A DNA stretch of 6,956 bases from Candidatus Brocadiia bacterium (GCA_013360825.1 JABWAY010000219.1:1-6956), one strand, 5' to 3'. Counted from the stretch's first letter, positions 1 through 6,507 are shown. Translations and numbers: made by a program. The notes: a model not told the origin generated them from the sequence alone.

Positions 1-1802
1 CTCCCCCGCCCGACCGCCAGATCGACGTCGCGGCGCCGATCTCGGTCAAGGACTTCTGCGCCCTGATCGGCGTCAAGGCCAACCTCGTGCTCAAGAAACT
101 CCTCGACCACGGAAAACTCGTCACGATCAACCACGCCCTCGAAGCCGACGACTGCGAGACCATGGGCCTCGAGTTCAACCGGAACGTCGTCGTCAAGAAA
201 ACCCGCTCCCAGGAAGAAAAACACTTCGACGACATCGCCGAAGCCCCGGACAAGCCCGAGGATCTCCTTCCCCGCCCGCCGGTCGTGACGATCATGGGCC
301 ATGTCGACCACGGGAAAACGTCGCTCCTCGACCGGATCCGCAGCGCGAACGTCGCCGGCGGCGAGTCCGGCGGCATCACCCAGCACATCGGCGCCTACAA
401 GGTCGCCGCACCCCACGGCTCCGTCGTCTTCCTCGACACGCCGGGACACGAAGCGTTCACCGCCATGCGCGCCCGGGGCGCCAACGTCACCGATGTCGTC
501 GTCATCGTCGTGGCCGCGGACGACGGAGTCATGCCGCAGACGGAAGAAGCGATCGATCACGCGAAGGCCGCGGGAGCGACGATCATCGTCGCGATGAACA
601 AGATGGACAAGAAGGGCGCGAACCCGATGCGGATCATGCAGCAGATCTCGGGGGCCGACCCGGACCTGACCCCGGAGGAATGGGGAGGCAAGACCTACTA
701 CGCGAAGGTCAGCGCCGTCACCGGCGAGGGGATCGAGGACCTGCTGGAGCGCCTCGCCCTCGAAACACAGGTCCTGGAACTGAAGGCCAATCCCGCGCGC
801 CCCGCGTCCGGAGCCGTCCTGGAGGCGCGGATGACGGAAGGCAAGGGCGTGACCGCGACCCTGCTCGTCCAGAACGGCACCCTGAAGCGGGGCGATGTGA
901 TCCTCGCCGGGCGCGCCTGGGGACGCGTGCGGAACATGTACGACGACCACGGCAAGTCGATCGAGAGCGCCCCTCCCGCGACCCCCGTCATGGTCGCCGG
1001 ACTCAACGTCGTCCCCGACGCGGGCGACCGCTTCCACTCCTTCAAGGAAATCACCAAGGCCCGCTCGATCGCCGAGGAGCGCGCCATGAAGGTCCGCGAA
1101 ACCGCCATCCTCGAACGCAAGCACATCAAGATGGAGAATCTCTTCCAGTCCATCGAGGCCGGCAAACTCCGCGAGGTCCGGATCGTGCTCAAGACGGACG
1201 TGAAAGGCTCGGTGGAGGTGCTGAAGAAGTCGCTCGAGGAGCTGACGACCGGCGAGGTGCGCCTGCGCATCCTGCATGCCGGCGTCGGAAACGTGAACGA
1301 GTCGGACGTCATCCTCGCGGACGCGTCGGACGCGATCATCCTCGGCTTCCACACCGTCGTGGAGGACCGGGCGCGCTCGATCGCCACGGAAAAGGGGGTC
1401 CAGATCCGCCAGTACGAGGTCATCTACCACATCGTCGAGGAGATGAAGCTCGCGCTGGAGGGGCTGCTCGAGCCCGCCAGGGTGGAGACCATCACCGCCC
1501 ACGCGGGGGTGAAGCAGGTCTTCAAGATCTCGCGGTCGGGAAACATCGCCGGCTGCGTCGTCACCGACGGCAAGATGGAACGGTCGAACCAGGTCCGGGT
1601 AAAGCGCGACGGGAAGGTCGTCCACGACGGCCGTCTCGAGTCGCTCAAGCGCTTCAAGGACGACGTCAAGGAAGTCGCGGAGGGGTTCGAGTGCGGCATC
1701 AAGGTGGCGCATTTCGACTCCATCCAGGTCGGCGACGTGATCGAGGCCTACAAGATCGAGGAGGTCGCGCGCAAGCTCGAGCGGAAACCGGAGTCCCGCT
1801 AG
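1..1802 (+). CDS. infB: Translation initiation factor IF-2, 5'-truncated by the window edge
   Basis: IF-2 is the GTPase that places initiator fMet-tRNA on the 30S subunit and promotes subunit joining. The reading frame is open from the first base (first full codon at position 3) and gives 599 visible residues; the start and the variable N-terminal region lie upstream. An IF2_N-type segment (ISVKDFCALIGVKANLVLKK, then a TINHALEADD stretch) comes first at about 39-180. The G domain follows with every nucleotide-binding motif intact: GHVDHGKT at 297-320, the GGITQHIGAY switch region shortly after, DTPGH at 435-449, NKMD at 597-608 and SAVTGEG from 711. The rest is the domain II beta barrel, the central domain III and the C-terminal domain that binds fMet-tRNA, ending with a typical FECGIKVAHFDSIQVGD stretch. 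It is the first visible gene of a bacterial infB-ylxP-rbfA cluster. An internal GTG at 87 lies inside the conserved N domain and is not the start. Identification is essentially certain. Confidence 0.98.
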   Translation, partial: PPPDRQIDVAAPISVKDFCALIGVKANLVLKKLLDHGKLVTINHALEADDCETMGLEFNRNVVVKKTRSQEEKHFDDIAEAPDKPEDLLPRPPVVTIMGHVDHGKTSLLDRIRSANVAGGESGGITQHIGAYKVAAPHGSVVFLDTPGHEAFTAMRARGANVTDVVVIVVAADDGVMPQTEEAIDHAKAAGATIIVAMNKMDKKGANPMRIMQQISGADPDLTPEEWGGKTYYAKVSAVTGEGIEDLLERLALETQVLELKANPARPASGAVLEARMTEGKGVTATLLVQNGTLKRGDVILAGRAWGRVRNMYDDHGKSIESAPPATPVMVAGLNVVPDAGDRFHSFKEITKARSIAEERAMKVRETAILERKHIKMENLFQSIEAGKLREVRIVLKTDVKGSVEVLKKSLEELTTGEVRLRILHAGVGNVNESDVILADASDAIILGFHTVVEDRARSIATEKGVQIRQYEVIYHIVEEMKLALEGLLEPARVETITAHAGVKQVFKISRSGNIAGCVVTDGKMERSNQVRVKRDGKVVHDGRLESLKRFKDDVKEVAEGFECGIKVAHFDSIQVGDVIEAYKIEEVARKLERKPESR

Positions 1803-1839
1803 TCCCGGGGATCCGCCCGCGAGCCGCGCCCACGCGCGC

Positions 1840-2121
1840 ATGGTGATCGGGACACTGCGCGTCAGCGCGCACATCGGGGGGTCGCACTCGCTGAAAGAAA
1901 AACGGCAGGTGCTGCGATCGCTCAAGGACCACGTGCACAACCGCTTCAACGTGTCGATCGCGGAGGTGGAGGCGAACGACAAGTGGCAGGTGGCGGAGCT
2001 CGGCGTGGCGGTGGTGTCGAACGACACGCAGCACGCGCTCTCGGTCCTGCGCGAGGTGGAGTCGTTCGTGCGGAGATTCCCCGGAATCGAGGGGTGTTCG
2101 GTCGAGACGGAGGTGCTATGA
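1840..2121 (+). CDS. ylxP: YlxP-like DUF503 family protein
   Basis: This 93-residue protein matches the DUF503/YlxP family in length (usually about 90-100 residues), sequence and position. Its start, with the HIGGSHSLKEKRQVLRSLKD stretch, is the family signature, and the following FNVSIAEVEANDKWQVAELG segment is also typical. Family members are small soluble proteins with a ferredoxin-like alpha/beta fold. Their biochemical role is not firmly known; the constant link to infB and rbfA suggests a part in ribosome assembly or translation. The gene lies 37 bases after infB and overlaps rbfA by four bases (ATGA). The ATG at 1840 is chosen because the family usually begins with a short MVxGxLR-type strand; a GTG follows directly at 1843. 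I see no good Shine-Dalgarno sequence in the GC-rich gap, so translation may depend on coupling or readthrough from infB. Family assignment is strong; function is inferred only from context. Confidence 0.93.
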   Translation: MVIGTLRVSAHIGGSHSLKEKRQVLRSLKDHVHNRFNVSIAEVEANDKWQVAELGVAVVSNDTQHALSVLREVESFVRRFPGIEGCSVETEVL

Positions 2122-2537
2122 CCGCGAAGAGCCGGCGGCTGCCGATGGTGTCGCGCGAACTTCTCCGGGAGATCGCGACGATCGTGAATTTCGGGATGCA
2201 GGACCCGCGGATGAAGATGATCACGGTGACGAAGATCGACCCGGCGCCGGATCTCAAGTCGGCGAAGGTCTATTTTTCGCTGATCGGCACGGAAAAGGAC
2301 CGGGCGGACGCGCTCCGGGCTCTGCAGGATGCCCGGAACTGGATCCGCGGGGAGCTGCGCCGGAGAGTGAAGTCGCTGCGGTACATCCCGGAGCTGACCT
2401 TCCGCTTCGACGCCTCGATCGAGGGATCGGTCCGCATTTCGAAGCTGATCGACCAGGTGGCGAAGGAGATCCAGGAGTCCCCGGTCAAGCCGTCGGCGGA
2501 GGAGGGGGTGAGCGATGACGCGCCGGAAGGCGGGTAA
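2118..2537 (+). CDS. rbfA: 30S ribosome-binding factor RbfA
   Basis: RbfA is a small KH-fold protein that binds the immature 30S subunit and helps mature the 5' end of 16S rRNA. The 139-residue product carries the family pattern: an N-terminal helix (VSRELLREIATIV), the MQDPRMKMITVTKIDPAPDL segment, the AKVYFSLIG strand, then RYIPELTFRFDASIEGSVRI and a closing helix LIDQVAKEI. The KH-like helix-turn-helix reads ALQDARNWIRGEL, where many RbfA proteins have an AxG kink; here it is ARN, a mild deviation. The ATG at 2118 overlaps the ylxP stop codon (ATGA) and has GGAGG at 2109-2113 four bases upstream, so translation is probably coupled. The same frame is open further upstream to an ATG at 1983, but that part lies inside ylxP and has no RbfA similarity. 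The acidic tail (about the last 15 residues, rich in E and D) overlaps the start of rph. Confidence 0.96.
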   Translation: MTAKSRRLPMVSRELLREIATIVNFGMQDPRMKMITVTKIDPAPDLKSAKVYFSLIGTEKDRADALRALQDARNWIRGELRRRVKSLRYIPELTFRFDASIEGSVRISKLIDQVAKEIQESPVKPSAEEGVSDDAPEGG

Positions 2538-3243
2538 GCGGCGGCACGACGGGCGGGGGGCCGCGGAGCTGAGACCGGTGACGTTCCAGCGCGACTACCT
2601 GCCCCATCTCGCGGGGAGCGTGCTGGCGTCGTTCGGGCGGACGCGGGTCCTCTGCACGGTCTGCGTCGAGGAGTCGGTGCCGGGGTGGATGGCGGGGCGC
2701 GGGGAGGGGTGGCTGACGAGCGAGTACGGGATGCTGCCGGGGTCGACGGACCGCCGGAAGCCGCGCGACCGGTCCGGGAAGGTGGACGGGCGGACGGTGG
2801 AGATCCAGCGCCTGATCGGCCGCGCCCTGAGACAGGCGGTCGACCTGCGGGCGCTCGGCGAGCGGACGCTCTGGATCGACTGCGACGTCCTGCAGGCCGA
2901 CGGCGGGACGCGCACGGCCTCCATCACCGGCGCGTGGGTCGCCCTCCGCGATGCCCAGGCGCGGCTGAAGAAGGCCAGGAAGATCCGGAAGCCCTTCCTC
3001 CGCACCCAGATCGCCGCCGTCAGCGCCGGGGTGGTGGACGGCCGGCCGGTGCTCGACCTCGACTATGTCGAGGACTCGAATGCCGGGACGGACATGAACC
3101 TGGTCATGACCGGCGAGGGGAACTTCGTCGAGATCCAGGGGTCCGCCGAGCGCGGGGCGTTCTCGGACGCGGACCTGGCCTCCCTCCTCGCGCTCGGCCG
3201 CGGCGGCATCGCGGAACTGTTCAGGCTCCAGCGCGACGCCTGA
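2515..3243 (+). CDS. rph: Ribonuclease PH
   Basis: RNase PH is a phosphate-dependent 3'-to-5' exoribonuclease that trims tRNA precursors and other RNAs, normally as a hexameric ring. The 242-residue length is normal. Visible signatures are the LRPVTFQRDY start, GSVLASFGRTRVLCT (residues 34-48), the GWLTSEYGMLPGSTDRR loop (65-81), the phosphate-site arginine region GRTVEIQRLIGRALR (R93 in GRT), the CDVLQADGGTRTASITGAW block (R133 in GGTR) and the catalytic acidic patch DLDYVEDSNAGTDMN (D181, D183, D187). The ending LLALGRGGIAELF is also typical. A short basic N-terminal extension (RRKAGKRRHDGRG) precedes the conserved core. The start is well fixed: an in-frame TGA at 2509-2511 lies just before the ATG at 2515, and a purine-rich GGAGGAGGGG starts at 2498. 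It overlaps rbfA by 23 bases in another frame. Its 3' end faces the peptidase gene 6 bases away, with no room for a separate terminator. Confidence 0.97.
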   Translation: MTRRKAGKRRHDGRGAAELRPVTFQRDYLPHLAGSVLASFGRTRVLCTVCVEESVPGWMAGRGEGWLTSEYGMLPGSTDRRKPRDRSGKVDGRTVEIQRLIGRALRQAVDLRALGERTLWIDCDVLQADGGTRTASITGAWVALRDAQARLKKARKIRKPFLRTQIAAVSAGVVDGRPVLDLDYVEDSNAGTDMNLVMTGEGNFVEIQGSAERGAFSDADLASLLALGRGGIAELFRLQRDA

Positions 3244-3249
3244 GGGGCG

Positions 3250-4557
3250 TCAACCCGCGGCCGCGCCGCCGCCGTCTTTCGGCACGACGAGGGAGACGAC
3301 CCGGTTTTCCGCGGCCAGGTGTCTCCGCGCCGTCCGGGCGATCCCCGAGGCCGTCACATGGCGCACGAGTTTCGGGAGCTCGAAGACGGGAAACTGCTTC
3401 CAGCCGAAGCGGAGGAGGGCGAAGGCGCACTGCTCGACCGAGTCGAAGCCGCGGAGGAACGAGCCGAGGTACTTGCGGCGGATCCGGTCGAGATCGCGCC
3501 GGCCCGGGCCGGAGGAGAGCCAGCGGCCGGCGCCCGCGACAAGTTCGCGCTCGAGCGCCTCGGGATCGTCGGTCTCGCCGCCCATCACGGTGGCGCCGAA
3601 GGTCGGCGTCGTGGAGTAGTGAGCCGAGAACGAATCGTCGATCAGCCCGCGGGAGTAGAGGCGCCCGTAGAGCGCACTTCCGCGCCCGAGCATCGAATCC
3701 AGGGCCAGGTTCATCTCGATCTCCCGGACCAGGAGATCCCGCCCCGCGGCGGGCGGCGACGTTTCCTTCCAGGCCATCAGGAACTTCGGCCTCCCGACCT
3801 GCATCCGCTCCACGCGCCTCGCGGCGGCGACGCGGGCCGGCTCCTTCGGCCGGCCGCGCCGGATCGCCCCCCCCGCCGGCAGCCCCAGGGCGGCCACGCG
3901 CGCCTCCACACCCTCGAGGATCGACGCCGGATCGACGTCCCCCGCCACCACCAGCGTCATGTTCGCGGGACTGTAGAAGGTCTTCCAGCACTGCTCCAGC
4001 TGCGCCCGCGTGATCTGCCGGACCGACTCGACTGTGCCGCCGATGTCGATCCGCGCCGGATGACGCACGTAGAGCGACTCCTGCAGATTCTGGTACAGCC
4101 TCGAGTCGGGCATGTCGTGGTACATGCGGAGTTCCTGCTCGATGATGAGCTTCTCCTTCTCCACCCAGGCGTCCCGGAAACACGGGGCGAACACGAGGTC
4201 GGCCAGCGTGCCCAGGTTTTCCTCGAAGCGGTCGATGCAGGAGAAGTAGTACGCCGTGCTGGAGTACTCCGTGAACGCGTTGGAGGTCGCGCCGCGGCGC
4301 GAGAACTCGATGAGCAGGTCGCCGTGGTCCTTCTTGAACATCTGGTGCTCGAGAAAGTGGGCGATCCCGTGCGGCATGGAAAAGGAGGAGCCCCCCTGGC
4401 GGAAGTCGTTGTCGATCGACCCGTAGCGCGCCCCGCAGATCGCGATCTTCTTCTGCATCCCGGGCTTGGGGTAGACGAAGGCCCGGAGGCCGCAGGGGAG
4501 GAGGGCCTCGTGGTAGACATCGTCGAGGAGGGGCGAGGGGTGAGCGATGAGGTTCAT
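3250..4557 (-). CDS. M16 family zinc metallopeptidase, YmfH-like
   Basis: This 435-residue protein belongs to the insulinase/pitrilysin-like M16 peptidases, zinc enzymes with two similar halves forming a clamshell. The inverted zinc motif HxxEH is seen as HFLEH at residues 67-71 (H67, E70, H71), and the third zinc ligand is probably E142 in KLIIEQELRMY. The HPARIDIGGTVESV stretch (about 166-179) and SPANMTLVVAGDVDP (196-210) lead into the C-terminal M16_C half, where SRGLIDDSFSAHYST (302-316) is conserved. From memory, the N-terminal part resembles B. subtilis YmfH most closely (YGSIDN, EHQMFKK, NAFT), so a cytoplasmic enzyme is likely; I see no signal peptide. The substrate is unknown. Because the YmfH family begins with MN followed by a short polar stretch, the ATG at 4557 is preferred over one 24 codons upstream (4629), which would overlap the rightward promoter. 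No clear Shine-Dalgarno sequence precedes it. Proteins of this type often have a YmfF-like partner, and none is in the window. Confidence 0.93.
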   Translation of the reverse strand: MNLIAHPSPLLDDVYHEALLPCGLRAFVYPKPGMQKKIAICGARYGSIDNDFRQGGSSFSMPHGIAHFLEHQMFKKDHGDLLIEFSRRGATSNAFTEYSSTAYYFSCIDRFEENLGTLADLVFAPCFRDAWVEKEKLIIEQELRMYHDMPDSRLYQNLQESLYVRHPARIDIGGTVESVRQITRAQLEQCWKTFYSPANMTLVVAGDVDPASILEGVEARVAALGLPAGGAIRRGRPKEPARVAAARRVERMQVGRPKFLMAWKETSPPAAGRDLLVREIEMNLALDSMLGRGSALYGRLYSRGLIDDSFSAHYSTTPTFGATVMGGETDDPEALERELVAGAGRWLSSGPGRRDLDRIRRKYLGSFLRGFDSVEQCAFALLRFGWKQFPVFELPKLVRHVTASGIARTARRHLAAENRVVSLVVPKDGGGAAAG

Positions 4558-4622
4558 GGGGCGGAAGCGTAGCGCCGGGAGTGACCGGCGGCCAGTTTCG
4601 GTTGGCGGAGGGTGTGGGGATA

Positions 4623-4651
4623 TTGACATCCGGCGGTTGCGGGGTTACCTT
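4623..4651 (+). promoter_or_regulatory. Sigma70-like promoter for the HPS-RraA gene
   Basis: A perfect -35 hexamer TTGACA (4623-4628) is followed after exactly 17 bases by TACCTT (4646-4651). The -10 box keeps the three most important positions of TATAAT (T1, A2, T6). Transcription would begin near 4658, leaving a leader of about 80 bases before the ATG at 4737. The placement in a divergent intergenic region supports it; the transcription start is inferred. Confidence 0.5.
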
Positions 4652-4727
4652 GAAGCGGGCGCTCTCCGGCCCTTCCCGCGCCCGTAAACCCTTCGACCCC
4701 TTGACATTAGAGCGACGGCGGCTCTTC

Positions 4728-4731
4728 GGAG
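4728..4731 (+). promoter_or_regulatory. Ribosome binding site deciding the HPS-RraA start
   Basis: GGAG at 4728-4731 lies five bases before the ATG at 4737. It supports this start over earlier in-frame codons, which would add residues without HPS similarity and would begin upstream of the proposed promoter. Confidence 0.6.
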
Positions 4732-4736
4732 CACCC

Positions 4737-6050
4737 ATGGAACCGGTCCTGCAGGTCGCCCTCGATTTTCTCGAACTCCGGCGGGCCCTGGAACTGGCCG
4801 CCGAGGCGGTTCGGGGCGGCGCGCAGTGGCTGGAGGCGGGGACGCCCCTGATCAAGTCGGCCGGGCTGGACGCGGTCCGGGAACTCCGCCGCGCGTTTCC
4901 GAAGCACACGATCGTCGCGGACCTGAAGACGATGGACGCGGGCCGGATCGAGATGGAGGCGGCGGCGAAAGCGGGCGCCAGCGTCGGGACGGTGCTGGGG
5001 ACGGCGAGCGAATCGACGATTCTCGAATGCATCGAGGCGGGGCGGCACCACGGGCTCGACATCCATGTCGATCTCCTGAACGTTCCCGACCCGGCCGGGC
5101 TGGCGCGGAAATGCGAGGAGTGGGGCGCGCATCACCTCGGGATCCACATGCCGATCGACGACCAGATGCGCGGGCACTCCCCCACGGAGCTGCTGAAGCT
5201 CGTGCGCGCGGCGACGCGGCTTCCGATCGCGGTGGCGGGCGGTCTCAACTCCGAAACCGTGGTCGACGCGCTCGAGGCCGGGGCGGACATCCTGATCGTC
5301 GGCGGCGCGATCACCAAGGCACAGGACGCCGAGAAGGCGACGCGCGAGATCCTCCAGGCCGCGGCGACCCGGAAAAAGATCGCGACGACGCTGTTCAAAC
5401 GCGGGACGACGGACGACGACCTGCGGACGATCCTCCTCACCGTCTCGACGCCGAACATCTCCGACGCGATGCACCGCAGCGGCGAGCTGCCGGGAGTGAA
5501 CTCCGTCAACCCCGGGTTCCGCCGCGCGGGCCCCGCCGTGACATGCCGCACCGCCCCGGGCGACTGGTCGAAGCCGGTCCGCGCCATCGACGAGGCCCGC
5601 CCGGGCGACATGATCGTCATCGACGCCTGCGGCCTGACCCCGGCCGTCTGGGGCGAACTCGCGTCCCACTCCTGCATGAACAAGGGAGTCGCCGGCGTCG
5701 TGATCCACGGGGCGATCCGCGACATCGACGAGATCCGCCGCATGCAGTTCCCCGCCTGGGCGACCCACATTACCCCGACGGCCGGCGAACCCCGCGGCTT
5801 CGGCGAACTCCAGGTCGCGATCAACATCCGCGGCGTCGAGATCCGCCCCGGAGACTGGATCGCCGCCGACGACTCCGGCGTCGTCCGGATCCCCCGCGCC
5901 CACGCCATCGAAACCGCCAACCGCGCGATGAACGTCCTCGAAGCCGAAAACCGGCTCCGCGAGGAGATCGGCAAGAAAGGAACCCTCGCCCAGGTCGTCG
6001 AACTGGAACGCTGGGAGAAAGAGATCGGCGACCGGCACGGACGGAGCTAG
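4737..6050 (+). CDS. Fusion of 3-hexulose-6-phosphate synthase and an RraA/HMG-aldolase-like domain
   Basis: The 437-residue protein has two domains. Residues 1 to about 210 are a 3-hexulose-6-phosphate synthase (HPS), the OMP-decarboxylase-superfamily barrel that joins formaldehyde to ribulose 5-phosphate, or runs in reverse. Visible signatures are QVALD (D10), WLEAGTPLIKSAG (E33), VADLKTMDAG (D62, K64, D67), VTVLG-like VGTVLGTA, HVDLL, H137, and the phosphate-binding VAGGLN and IVGGAI loops. The KTMDAG form favours HPS over the related 3-keto-L-gulonate-6-phosphate decarboxylase. After a short linker, residues about 222-425 are an RraA-like domain (NISDAMHRSGELPG, then WGELA, GVAGVVIHGAIRD, and GDWIAADDSGVVRIP). 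The spacing E307-X20-R328-D329 matches the motif of aldolase/oxaloacetate-decarboxylase members, with Glu for the usual Asp. The architecture is known, mainly annotated in archaea as a bifunctional HPS/ribonuclease regulator, so the second name may mislead. No isomerase (PHI) or Fae gene is nearby. Base skew switches near the domain junction. Confidence 0.93.
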   Translation: MEPVLQVALDFLELRRALELAAEAVRGGAQWLEAGTPLIKSAGLDAVRELRRAFPKHTIVADLKTMDAGRIEMEAAAKAGASVGTVLGTASESTILECIEAGRHHGLDIHVDLLNVPDPAGLARKCEEWGAHHLGIHMPIDDQMRGHSPTELLKLVRAATRLPIAVAGGLNSETVVDALEAGADILIVGGAITKAQDAEKATREILQAAATRKKIATTLFKRGTTDDDLRTILLTVSTPNISDAMHRSGELPGVNSVNPGFRRAGPAVTCRTAPGDWSKPVRAIDEARPGDMIVIDACGLTPAVWGELASHSCMNKGVAGVVIHGAIRDIDEIRRMQFPAWATHITPTAGEPRGFGELQVAINIRGVEIRPGDWIAADDSGVVRIPRAHAIETANRAMNVLEAENRLREEIGKKGTLAQVVELERWEKEIGDRHGRS

Positions 6051-6072
6051 CCTTTCCCGCTGTCCCCCTCCT

Positions 6073-6079
6073 GGAGGAG
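6073..6079 (+). promoter_or_regulatory. Strong ribosome binding site of the small zinc-protein gene
   Basis: GGAGGAG at 6073-6079 stands six bases before the ATG at 6086. It fixes the start of the small CxxC gene, whose frame is otherwise open far upstream through the HPS-RraA gene. A CTCC at 6068-6071 could pair with the GGAG at 6076-6079 across a four-base loop. Confidence 0.75.
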
Positions 6080-6085
6080 CCGACC

Positions 6086-6493
6086 ATGGTCCCGCGCCCC
6101 GCCTCCGACCGCTGCGATATCTGCCGCCGCCGCGAGCCGAGCAACACATGGTCGACCTTCGACGGCGACCGCCGCGTCCGGGAACGCCACCTCTGCGATG
6201 TCTGCGTCCGCGTCCGCGCCGCCCTCTCCCGCGCCCACCGCTGCGCCAACTGCCTGAAACAGGACGCCCGCCGCTTCCGCCTCCGCTTCGCCCCCGGCGG
6301 CATGTTCATCCCCGTCTGGATCTGCCGCCAGTGCTGGGTGCATCAGGACGTCGTGGACCGCCTGCACCGGCGGATCAAGGGGGTGGTGAAGCGTCGCGGG
6401 ACGGACGACGAGGGAGGACTGCAGCGGGACATCGAGAAGCTCCTGGGCGGCGGGGACCCGGGCCCCCGGCCCGACGGCGATGATGTAGAATAG
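6086..6493 (+). CDS. Small protein with four CxxC motifs, resembling the zinc-binding part of McsA
   Basis: The 135-residue product carries four CxxC pairs at C10-C13, C37-C40, C53-C56 and C80-C83, a pattern that suits two treble-clef or zinc-ribbon sites. The first half, CDICRRREPSNTW through RERHLCDVC, mirrors the N-terminal finger of McsA-type proteins, and the downstream McsA-like gene has the identical octamer ERHLCDVC. It is therefore probably a diverged short relative of McsA. It lacks a UVR motif; the tail after residue 105 is acidic with a helix (LQRDIEKLL) and a Gly/Pro/Asp-rich end. The middle is strongly basic (many Arg), so nucleic-acid binding is possible. It lies 35 bases after the HPS-RraA gene and 25 before the next gene, so it is probably co-transcribed with both. 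No specific function can be named. The start at 6086 is set by a strong ribosome binding site; reality as a gene is supported by the regular Cys spacing. Confidence 0.82.
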   Translation: MVPRPASDRCDICRRREPSNTWSTFDGDRRVRERHLCDVCVRVRAALSRAHRCANCLKQDARRFRLRFAPGGMFIPVWICRQCWVHQDVVDRLHRRIKGVVKRRGTDDEGGLQRDIEKLLGGGDPGPRPDGDDVE

Positions 6494-6507
6494 GGATCCG
6501 AACGCAT

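Larger units (their letters stand above)
4558..4736. other. Divergent intergenic region
   Basis: These 179 bases separate two divergently read starts, the M16 peptidase to the left and the HPS-RraA gene to the right. It is the only sizeable non-coding stretch in the window and the least GC-rich part of its surroundings. It holds one convincing rightward promoter (described separately), a second TTGACA hexamer at 4701-4706 with no good partner, and the ribosome binding site of the HPS-RraA gene. I see no convincing leftward promoter, riboswitch or intrinsic terminator. Confidence 0.8.

Noticed and set aside
1803..1839. Possible terminator or regulatory site between infB and ylxP
   Set aside because: The 37 bases are GC-rich with short CG repeats but form no clear stem followed by T residues.
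2685..4013. Long plus-strand frame overlapping rph and running antisense through the M16 gene
   Set aside because: The product is almost all Arg, Pro, Gly and Ala, and it conflicts with two well-supported genes.
4558..4629. N-terminal extension of the M16 peptidase to the ATG at 4629
   Set aside because: The extra 24 residues lack family similarity and would start inside the rightward promoter; the known family begins where the 4557 ATG lies.
4701..4729. Second promoter based on TTGACA at 4701-4706
   Set aside because: The bases 17-18 positions downstream (CTTCGG) do not resemble a -10 box and the site lies only about 30 bases from the start codon.
4581..4736. N-terminal extension of the HPS-RraA protein to an ATG at 4581
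   Set aside because: It would read through the promoter, and the HPS fold starts within a few residues of the ATG at 4737, which has GGAG upstream.
3221..5062. Long open frame on the minus strand spanning the M16 gene, the intergenic region and part of the HPS gene
   Set aside because: Its translation is Arg/Pro/Ala-rich with no recognisable motif and it crosses two real genes; long frames without stops are expected at this GC content.
4707..6149. Long minus-strand frame opposite the HPS-RraA gene
   Set aside because: Low-complexity Asp/Gly/Arg/Val-rich translation antisense to a clearly conserved protein.
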